Shown piece by piece: positions 6,701 to 11,622 of a stretch of 11,622 nt of DNA. The notes under the pieces were generated by a model. The model ran no database searches and had not been told where the DNA came from. It was given only the letters and a program-made list of their open reading frames with translations. The stretch lies in the NCBI GenBank assembly GCA_959599615.1, contig CAUGKA010000053.1, positions 1-11,622 on the forward strand, given 5' to 3'. Position 1 is the first letter of the stretch. Each line of letters opens with the position of its first letter. Position numbers and translations under genes: made by a program. Origin of the DNA: an uncultured Collinsella sp. GTDB taxonomy: Bacteria; Actinomycetota; Coriobacteriia; Coriobacteriales; Coriobacteriaceae.

Positions 6701-6730
6701 GGGTGCGGACACCTCATGCTGTCCGCACCC
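6701..6730 (-). promoter_or_regulatory. Perfect 11-bp hairpin just upstream of the kinase start
   Basis: Arms 6701-6711 and 6720-6730 are exactly complementary; the loop on the minus strand reads GCATGAGG. It ends six bases before the preferred kinase ATG, so it occupies the ribosome-binding region. The loop ATG opens an eight-codon frame (MRCPHPAL) whose TGA overlaps the kinase ATG at 6694-6691. This could be an attenuator or translational control between the HTH and kinase genes; it has no U-tract. Confidence 0.45.
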
Positions 6731-6781
6731 CGTTCGTTTGCATGGTTGTTCTGGTGACACCGCCGGCTCAGCCATCGGCCA

Positions 6782-7204
6782 CTAACTCACCGTTTCCTCG
6801 CCAAAGCGATACAGCTCTTTATTGACCTTTTGGAGGCTACAGCCACGGTCGATGCAAAAGATAATGATTGCATCGCGACGGTCCTTGCAGTTGAGGACGC
6901 TTACCCCGGCAGCTGTCAGAGCGCGGTTGGTCTCCTTGAGCGTCAACGCCATCGCAAAGGCAATCTGCAGCACCTTATTACGGCTCGGATTGCGCGAACC
7001 GGTAAAGATCTGATAGCCAAAAGTCTCGTTGAGGTCGGCCATACGCACCACGCGCGAACGCTCGAGCCCCTTCTCTTGCAGCAACTGCTTTAAGTAATCC
7101 GAAAGCGACGGGGCGGCAAAGTCGTGTTCCTTGATATAGCCATCGATACTTGGCGCATCAAGAAGCTCGTTGAGCAACTCGTCCGTCAGCTTTTTATCGG
7201 GCAC
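6782..7204 (-). CDS. Small helix-turn-helix protein linked to the kinase
   Basis: A 140-residue cytoplasmic protein. The middle (about 33-104) is XRE-like: SLSDYLKQLL, a helix-turn-helix over RSRVVRMADLNETFGYQIF (49-67), and SRNPSRNKVLQIAFAMAL. The C-terminal part has CKDRRDAIIIFCIDRG (106-121), a pattern I recall in small HTH proteins encoded beside Ser/Thr kinases in Firmicutes and Coriobacteria. Function is not established: it may bind DNA or act as partner or substrate of the kinase. The start is GTG 7204, decided by a strong GGAGGTGA 6 bases upstream. It is 38 bases after the lipoprotein gene and 87 bases before the kinase ATG, so the three are probably co-transcribed. Confidence 0.8.
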   Translation of the reverse strand: MPDKKLTDELLNELLDAPSIDGYIKEHDFAAPSLSDYLKQLLQEKGLERSRVVRMADLNETFGYQIFTGSRNPSRNKVLQIAFAMALTLKETNRALTAAGVSVLNCKDRRDAIIIFCIDRGCSLQKVNKELYRFGEETVS

Positions 7205-7242
7205 GCGGCCTCACCTCCAAACGACCCAACGGCATCAACACG

Positions 7243-7785
7243 CTAAGCAAGCACCCAGCTAGCAGTCACGGTCTTTTCGAGCATGTTGGCAAAATACAGG
7301 GCCTTCTTGATGTCGCCGTCAAAGTAAATATTGCCCGCAACGGAGCCGCCGGCGGCAAGGGTGCCAGACTGCAGCTCGTCAGAGCCTTCGCTGTAATAGC
7401 CTTGGTTCTGCTGGGCGCCGTTGGCGTCCTCGCCCTTCCAGTCGTAGACATTGTAATCCGCGCCCTCATCGCCATTGTTGACGTACGTGACGTGAATGCC
7501 CGTCATGGTCGAACCGTCATAATTGGTAAGCCCGGTCTGCACGGAATCGACAGTAACGGAAAGACCGGCAGCCGTGGTAACAGACGTGCCGACGGCCAGG
7601 TCGGTCGTAGGCTGCTCTTCCTTTTTCGACTCCTCCTTCTTATCTGCGTCGCCGGCGTCCTCGGTGACGGTCGTCTTATCGCTACCGCAACCGGCAAGAA
7701 GACTGGCAGTCCCCAAGGCAACAGTGGCGAATGCGCCAAGTGCAGCGCGACGGCTCAGCAGCACTTCGTTTTCGAGCTTTTTCAT
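7243..7785 (-). CDS. DUF4352-type lipoprotein
   Basis: A 180-residue exported lipoprotein. The N-terminal signal carries SRRAALG (11-17), Tat-like, followed by a hydrophobic stretch and lipobox LLAGC, giving lipidation at C33. Residues 34-62 are an acidic/lysine-rich linker. Residues 66-180 look like the DUF4352 immunoglobulin-like fold, with VTVDSVQTG and VTYVNNG, a domain often found in surface lipoproteins of Gram-positives. The start at 7785 is chosen because GGAAGGA lies 6 bases upstream; ATG 7788 and ATG 7800 are in frame but badly placed. As first gene of the operon with the HTH protein and kinase it may be the outer-face component of that system, which is inference. No clear -35/-10 was found; a dyad at 7859-7873 lies upstream. 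Confidence 0.85.
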   Translation of the reverse strand: MKKLENEVLLSRRAALGAFATVALGTASLLAGCGSDKTTVTEDAGDADKKEESKKEEQPTTDLAVGTSVTTAAGLSVTVDSVQTGLTNYDGSTMTGIHVTYVNNGDEGADYNVYDWKGEDANGAQQNQGYYSEGSDELQSGTLAAGGSVAGNIYFDGDIKKALYFANMLEKTVTASWVLA

Positions 7786-7858
7786 CATGCATCCTTCCAT
7801 CTATCCGGCTACCGTGCCGGCACACAGCACATCGTAGGAAGGATTAAACTTGAATTCA

Positions 7859-7873
7859 TTAGCTGAGAGCTAA
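7859..7873. promoter_or_regulatory. Small dyad upstream of the lipoprotein operon
   Basis: TTAGCT (7859-7864) and AGCTAA (7868-7873) are perfect inverted repeats three bases apart, about 75 bases upstream of the lipoprotein start in the 164-base gap 7786-7949. It could be an operator; I see no convincing promoter elements beside it. Confidence 0.3.
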
Positions 7874-7949
7874 AGTTGCGGTAAACGGCCAATGCGGTTA
7901 TCCGAACGCCGAGCAAACGCACTTTGCGCAACCGTCTGCTGGCAGTGCA

Positions 7950-8273
7950 TCAACCCACCGTGACGGATTCCCCGGTAAAGGTACTCACAAGCAACAGGAT
8001 AAAGAAAACTAAATAGCTGATGCTCAATAGGTAGGCGACGACTAAAAAGATGGTCCATCCAACATCGGTTTTACCATCGGCACGGCGTTGCTCGCGAGAG
8101 CGGCACAGCCAGACCGTCACGCCGATGGCCACAATCAGCAACACGAGTGCCGCTGCGGCCAGCCCGGCAAGCGCAAACATCACGCCAATGCTCACAGCGA
8201 TGACCGGAAGCAGCAGCAAACCGCACCCGCATCCACCCGGACTATATACGGCTGATTGCCGACGTCGCCTCAT
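7950..8273 (-). CDS. Small three-span membrane protein of unknown function
   Basis: I do not recognise this 107-residue protein. It begins with a basic MRRRRQ segment and a GGCGCG cluster, then two hydrophobic stretches close together (about 18-36 and 37-56), a basic loop CRSREQRRADGKTD, and a third span about 73-98. ATG 8273 is preferred because GGAG precedes it by 5 bases; a GTG at 8279 would overlap the amidohydrolase stop by GTGA. Either start implies translational coupling to the amidohydrolase gene. High hydrophobicity and tight linkage make it a real gene; the role is unknown, with a transport or anchoring partner only a guess. Confidence 0.7.
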   Translation of the reverse strand: MRRRRQSAVYSPGGCGCGLLLLPVIAVSIGVMFALAGLAAAALVLLIVAIGVTVWLCRSREQRRADGKTDVGWTIFLVVAYLLSISYLVFFILLLVSTFTGESVTVG

Positions 8274-8275
8274 CG

Positions 8276-9463
8276 TCACTCCATCACAAGCAGTCGTTTG
8301 TAGACATCGAGGCCTTTGAGCAGGATTTCCTCGTCAAAAAGCATGGTATCGGTATGCAGGGCGCTTGTAGCATAGGCGGGGCAGCCATCCGAATCACTCG
8401 GGTTGTCTTGGTCCTCTGGCACGCCCGTGCCCAGCAAGAAGAACACGCCCGGCAGATGGCGCTGATAGAACGCGAAATCCTCGGCGATTAGCAGCGGCTC
8501 ATCCACGAGCTGCAATTCGGGCAGAGCGGGCGCGATTCGGGCAAACAACTCAGGGTCGTTATCGACCGGCGGATAGCCCTCGGCAAAGTCGAGATTGTAC
8601 GTGCAGCCCGTTGCAGTGCATGCCTTATCAAGCACGCGGCGTACGCCCTCGCGCGCGCGGTCGAACATGTCGTCCGTAAACACACGCAGGCTGCCGGCAA
8701 CATGAGCCTCCCCCGCCACCGCATTGCAGACGGTACCGGCCTGCAGCAGACCAAACTTGCCGATACAGGGCTCGTCGGTGCCCAGCTCGTCCATCAGCTC
8801 GCGCTCGGCAACCAAAAACTTCGCTGCCGCCAACGCGGCATCGTGCGACTCCTCGATCGGAACACCATAGGTCTTAGCGATATGGATGCTCGTCCCGTGA
8901 ATATGAATGTGTGTCTCACTCGAGCGCGCCAGCAATGGGCCGGAGCGGCTCGCCAACGTGTTCGCAGGCAGGTCGGGCCATACGTGGAACCCGAAGACAC
9001 GGTCCGCCCCGTAGCGCTCAAACACCCCGCTCTCACAAACTGTCTTGGCGCCACCGGTCGTCTCCTCGGCAGGCTGGAACACAAAGAGCACGTTGCGCCT
9101 AATGGCACCCGGCTGTTCACGAATCGTGCGATCGACAAAGGTCGCCGCCGCAAGTGCCATGGCCATGTGTCCATCGTGTCCGCAAGCGTGCATCTTTCCG
9201 GGATGCGTCGAGGCAAAGGCCGCACCCGTCGCCTCCGCGATAGGCAGCGCGTCCATATCGGCGCGAATCGCCGTGGCATGCGCGGTGCCCGTGCCAGCGT
9301 CGAAGAAAGCACAGACGCAGCTGGGACACGGATGGATCACTTCACAGGCAAGCGAGGCGAGCACGCCCTCGATATAGGCTATGGTTTGAGGAAGATCGAA
9401 ATCGAGCTCCGGAATGCGATGCAGGTCGCGACGATAGCGACGAAGTTCTTGGAGCTCGGTCAT
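8276..9463 (-). CDS. M20-family amidohydrolase (M20D, N-acyl amino acid hydrolase-like)
   Basis: A 395-residue metal-dependent amidohydrolase of the hippurate/IAA-amino-acid hydrolase group, which removes acyl groups from amino acids. Motifs: RRDLHRIPEL (11-20), IRADMDALPI (66-75), MHACGHDGHM (91-100), FQPAEE (129-134), FGFHVWPDLP (157-166), IAEDFAFY (326-333), LHTDTM (369-374). Expected metal ligands are C94, H96, E134, H160 and H370; all present. ATG 9463 follows AAAGGA by 6 bases; an upstream in-frame ATG at 9496 is less well placed. Cytoplasmic. It is divergent from the lysine genes, so N-acetyl-diaminopimelate deacetylase is one possible substrate class, but peptide scavenging or detoxification is equally open. 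The membrane protein gene overlaps or abuts its stop. Confidence 0.9.
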   Translation of the reverse strand: MTELQELRRYRRDLHRIPELDFDLPQTIAYIEGVLASLACEVIHPCPSCVCAFFDAGTGTAHATAIRADMDALPIAEATGAAFASTHPGKMHACGHDGHMAMALAAATFVDRTIREQPGAIRRNVLFVFQPAEETTGGAKTVCESGVFERYGADRVFGFHVWPDLPANTLASRSGPLLARSSETHIHIHGTSIHIAKTYGVPIEESHDAALAAAKFLVAERELMDELGTDEPCIGKFGLLQAGTVCNAVAGEAHVAGSLRVFTDDMFDRAREGVRRVLDKACTATGCTYNLDFAEGYPPVDNDPELFARIAPALPELQLVDEPLLIAEDFAFYQRHLPGVFFLLGTGVPEDQDNPSDSDGCPAYATSALHTDTMLFDEEILLKGLDVYKRLLVME

Positions 9464-9501
9464 AAAGGATCCTTTCATGGGGGCATATCCATTCACACAC
9501 T

Positions 9502-9524
9502 ATTGTGATGCAAAATTGTGACGC
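9502..9524. repeat. Direct repeat ATTGTGAYGC
   Basis: ATTGTGATGC (9502-9511) and ATTGTGACGC (9515-9524) are spaced 13 bases start to start, in the leader of the amidohydrolase gene and upstream of the lysine promoter. They could be half-sites for a regulator; no more can be said. Confidence 0.35.
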
Positions 9525-9558
9525 CCTTGTTTCTAGCATATCCCTGCATTTTTTAAAC

Positions 9559-9587
9559 GTTATATACGAATACTCTTGTTTGGTAAA
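9559..9587 (-). promoter_or_regulatory. Candidate promoter of the amidohydrolase gene
   Basis: On the minus strand TTTACC (9587-9582) and TATAAC (9564-9559) are 17 bases apart, giving a leader of roughly 90 bases. Its -35 overlaps the spacer of the divergent lysine promoter. Confidence 0.5.
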
Positions 9588-9611
9588 GTGCAACGTGGTA
9601 GGGTCTTTACC
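9576..9611 (+). promoter_or_regulatory. Candidate promoter of the lysA-dapA transcript, with dyad
   Basis: TTGTTT (9576-9581) and TAGGGT (9599-9604) are 17 bases apart; the predicted start near 9611 is just where the riboswitch aptamer begins. GGTAAAG (9582-9588) and CTTTACC (9605-9611) form a perfect 7-bp inverted repeat around the -10, a possible operator. The -10 is weak. Confidence 0.45.
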
Positions 9612-9843
9612 ACTTGATAGAGGCGCGGGCACGAAGAACCGCGGGCGAGCCGGCAGGCTTTGACCCCGTGGGGAGGCGAAACCCGCCGAACTGGGTTTTT
9701 CGGGCACGAACAACCTGGTGGGCCTGTAGGAAACACCCACAGGACTGTCTGCAGCAATGCGGGAGCGCTATCCGGACATTGGGTCCACGCTATGCGGATT
9801 CGATGCGCAGATGGCGCCGTCTGGATAGCGAGGTTTACGGGAC
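9612..9843 (+). ncRNA. Lysine riboswitch (L box) with expression platform
   Basis: The aptamer, about 9612-9752, shows lysine-riboswitch signatures: GATAGAGGCGCG (9616-9627), AAGAAC (9634-9639), GAGCCGGCAGG (9647-9657), GGGGAGGCG followed by CCGCCGAAC (9670-9691), the CCTGT/ACAGG P5 stem (9723-9727 with 9738-9742) and a closing CTGTC (9745-9749) that pairs with GATAG. Placement before lysA and dapA fits the family's use. The platform has a 12-bp helix, 9766-9777 with 9819-9830, abutting the weak GAGG before the ATG. GATAG can instead pair with CTATC (9768-9772), which would break that helix. This reads as translational control, off when lysine binds. No U-tract supports a terminator. Confidence 0.85.
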
Positions 9844-11622
9844 ATGGCATTGACCCCCAACGAGGCATATGCGGCCAAGCAGCCGTTTGTGGACAAGGAG
9901 ACGCTCGAGCATATCGTCGAGCAATTCCCCACGCCGTTTCATCTATACGACGAGGCAGGCATCCGCCGCAACATGCAAGAAGTGCGCGACGCCTTTGCAT
10001 GGAACCCGGGCTTTAAGGAATACTTTGCCGTCAAGGCCAACCCCAACCCGGCGCTCATCTCCATTCTCAACGAATACGGCTGCGGCTGCGATTGCTCGAG
10101 CTATACCGAGCTCATGATCGCCCGCTCGCTGGGCATCACGGGGCATGACATCATGTTCTCGTCCAACGACACGCCGGCGGCCGACTTTGAGTTCGCTGAC
10201 AAGCTGGGCGCCATCGTCAACTTCGACGACATCAGCCACATCGAGTTCTTTGAGCGCGTTGCGGGGCCCATTCCCAAGACGGTCAGCTGCCGCTTTAATC
10301 CGGGCGGCCTGTTCCAGCTCTCCAACGGCATCATGGACAACCCGGGCGACTCCAAATATGGCATGACCACCGAGCAGCTCTTCGAAGCCTTCCGCACGCT
10401 CAAGGCCAAGGGCGCCGAGCGCTTTGGCATCCACGCATTCCTTGCCAGCAACACCGTCACCAACGACTACTACCCCAAGCTCGCGCGCATCCTCTTTGAG
10501 CTTGCCGTACGCCTGGAGCGCGAGACCGGTGCACACGTCGCCTTCATCAATCTGTCCGGCGGCGTCGGTATCCCCTACCTGCCGGAGCAGCAGGCAAACG
10601 ACATCCACGCCATCGGCGAGGGGGTACACGCTGCCTACGACGAGATCCTGGTTCCCGCCGGCATGAGCGACGTGGCCATCTGCACCGAGATGGGCCGCTT
10701 CATGATGGGCCCCTACGGCTGCCTGGTCACCAAGGCCATCCACGAGAAGCAGATCTACAAGGACTATATCGGCGTCGACGCAAGCGCCGTCGACCTGATC
10801 CGCCCTGCCATGTATGGCGCCTACCACCACATTACGGTGATGGGCCAGCCGGGCGGCGCCGACAAGACCGCAGCGCCCGTCACGGACACGTACGACATCA
10901 CGGGCAATCTGTGCGAGAACAACGACAAGTTCGCCATCAATCGCGAGCTGCCGCATATCGACATGGGCGACCTGCTCGTGATTCACGACACCGGCGCGCA
11001 TGGCTACTCCATGGGCTACAACTACAACGGACGCCTGCGCTCCGCCGAGGTCCTGCTGCGCCCCGATGGCTCGGCCGACCTCATCCGCCGCGCCGAGCGC
11101 CCGGGCGATTACTTTGCCACGCTCGACGTGCTGTCGTACGGCCGAGAGCTACTGGCTAAGTCGCGCGCCGATGCCGCCCGCCGTCGCGCCCAGGACGAGC
11201 GCCTGGCAGTCGCTGCCCAATGGAACAAACGCATCCAGATCGCGGAAGCGAAGGAGAAGAACATGGACATCCGCAATCTCGAGGGCTCAATCGTCGCCCT
11301 TGTCACGCCGTTTAAAAAGGACGGCAGCGTCGACTTTGAAGCACTCGAGCGCCTTATCGATTTCCACCTGCAAAATGGCACCGACGCCATCCTCACCCTG
11401 GGCACCACCGGAGAGAGTGCCACGATGACCGACGACGAGGACAACTCCGTTGTCGCCGCGGTGGTCAAGCAGGTTGCAGGCCGCGTCCCCGTTATTGCCG
11501 GCTCGGGCTCTAACTCCACGCAGACCATGCTCACCAAGTCGCTCACCTATCAGGGCCTGGGCGCCGACGTCCTGCTGCTCATTAACCCCTACTACAACAA
11601 GTCTAACGAAGAGGGCATCTAC
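9844..11622 (+). CDS. lysA: Diaminopimelate decarboxylase fused in frame to DapA (runs off window)
   Basis: Residues 1-about 435 are a PLP-dependent diaminopimelate decarboxylase, which makes L-lysine from meso-diaminopimelate. Seen: YFAVKANPN with K64 as PLP lysine, SGGVG (238-242) for phosphate binding, CTEMGR (280-285), CENNDKFA with C357/E358, and the DTGAHGYSMGYNYNGR region from 382. A charged Ala/Arg/Glu-rich stretch (about 436-472) links directly to a dapA domain starting at residue 474, with no stop codon anywhere from 9844 to 11622. The final LysA stop codon is simply absent. ATG 9844 is the only well-placed start; its ribosome site (GAGG, 10 bases upstream) is weak and under riboswitch control. 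The frame was read line by line and is continuous. Decarboxylase identity is sure; whether a fused protein accumulates is not known. Confidence 0.92.
   Translation, partial: MALTPNEAYAAKQPFVDKETLEHIVEQFPTPFHLYDEAGIRRNMQEVRDAFAWNPGFKEYFAVKANPNPALISILNEYGCGCDCSSYTELMIARSLGITGHDIMFSSNDTPAADFEFADKLGAIVNFDDISHIEFFERVAGPIPKTVSCRFNPGGLFQLSNGIMDNPGDSKYGMTTEQLFEAFRTLKAKGAERFGIHAFLASNTVTNDYYPKLARILFELAVRLERETGAHVAFINLSGGVGIPYLPEQQANDIHAIGEGVHAAYDEILVPAGMSDVAICTEMGRFMMGPYGCLVTKAIHEKQIYKDYIGVDASAVDLIRPAMYGAYHHITVMGQPGGADKTAAPVTDTYDITGNLCENNDKFAINRELPHIDMGDLLVIHDTGAHGYSMGYNYNGRLRSAEVLLRPDGSADLIRRAERPGDYFATLDVLSYGRELLAKSRADAARRRAQDERLAVAAQWNKRIQIAEAKEKNMDIRNLEGSIVALVTPFKKDGSVDFEALERLIDFHLQNGTDAILTLGTTGESATMTDDEDNSVVAAVVKQVAGRVPVIAGSGSNSTQTMLTKSLTYQGLGADVLLLINPYYNKSNEEGIY
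11251..11262 (+). promoter_or_regulatory. Internal ribosome binding site for dapA inside the fused frame
   Basis: AAGGAG at 11251-11256 lies six bases before the ATG at 11263, a near-ideal Shine-Dalgarno site and clearly better than that of lysA. It suggests that a separate DapA can be made even though the upstream frame does not stop. Confidence 0.75.
11263..11622 (+). CDS. dapA: 4-hydroxy-tetrahydrodipicolinate synthase (N-terminal 120 residues; same frame as lysA)
   Basis: DapA condenses pyruvate with aspartate semialdehyde, the first dedicated step to diaminopimelate and lysine. Visible: GSIVALVTPFKKDGSVD (7-23), the GTTGES motif (47-52) with the threonines of the proton relay, and NPYYNK (108-113) with the catalytic tyrosine Y111. 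The Schiff-base lysine lies beyond the window. The protein is collinear with the family from the ATG at 11263, so this is the native DapA start, preceded by its own Shine-Dalgarno sequence. It shares its frame with lysA, so it may be made both alone and as the C-terminal half of a LysA-DapA polypeptide. Confidence 0.93.
   Translation, partial: MDIRNLEGSIVALVTPFKKDGSVDFEALERLIDFHLQNGTDAILTLGTTGESATMTDDEDNSVVAAVVKQVAGRVPVIAGSGSNSTQTMLTKSLTYQGLGADVLLLINPYYNKSNEEGIY

Noticed and set aside
6695..6775. N-terminal extension of the kinase from the ATG at 6775
   Set aside because: The 27 extra residues are Cys/Pro-rich without family likeness, cover a perfect hairpin, and the ATG lacks a good ribosome site.
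8702..9508. Plus-strand open frame of 268 codons across the amidohydrolase gene
   Set aside because: It is antisense to the M20 metal-binding motifs, with no start signal or domain.
9766..9830. Rho-independent terminator in the lysine leader
   Set aside because: The 12-bp helix has no following U-tract and ends at the ribosome binding site, so sequestration of translation is more likely.
9943..11001. Open frame of 352 codons on the minus strand opposite lysA
   Set aside because: It is the antisense image of a strongly supported decarboxylase and contains no recognisable domain.

Overview
The window looks like a chromosomal piece of a high-GC Gram-positive gut actinobacterium of the Coriobacteriia, most likely Collinsella or a close relative. 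That is inferred from protein style, high GC and the gene mix; no rRNA or tRNA is present to confirm it. Eleven genes or gene parts are supported, two of them running off the window (the racemase at the left edge and the dapA domain at the right), plus one degraded gene tail.

Layout. (1) 1-2079, minus strand: an ATP-grasp ligase resembling D-aspartate ligases, followed downstream by an aspartate/glutamate-type racemase. Together they would make D-Asp and attach it to a peptidoglycan precursor. (2) 2080-2473: a 394-base divergent regulatory region with two perfect palindromes and a structured element. (3) 2474-3607, plus strand: a secreted protein with a PcsB-like coiled coil and a C-terminal lysozyme-like domain, ending at a terminator. 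(4) 3650-5310: a likely inserted block with a DUF4143-type ATPase (minus), a four-copy 23-bp tandem repeat, and a degraded second copy of the 3' end and terminator of the secreted protein gene. (5) 5315-7785, minus strand: a probable operon of DUF4352-type lipoprotein, HTH protein and membrane-anchored Ser/Thr kinase. (6) 7950-9463, minus strand: an M20-family amidohydrolase overlapping a small membrane protein gene. (7) 9464-11622: a divergent promoter region, a lysine riboswitch, and lysA running in frame and without a stop codon into dapA.

How the parts fit. Much of the window concerns the cell wall: D-Asp supply and attachment, a wall hydrolase, and lysine/diaminopimelate synthesis. The riboswitch shows a readable switching logic: one GATAG strand can pair either inside the aptamer or with a CTATC that otherwise closes a 12-bp helix next to the lysA ribosome binding site.

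The most unusual observation is the single open frame joining diaminopimelate decarboxylase (LysA) to dihydrodipicolinate synthase (DapA), the last and first dedicated enzymes of the lysine branch. A good Shine-Dalgarno sequence is kept at the internal dapA start. The next most notable are the fossil duplication around the ATPase gene and the lipoprotein-HTH-kinase operon, whose signal is unknown.
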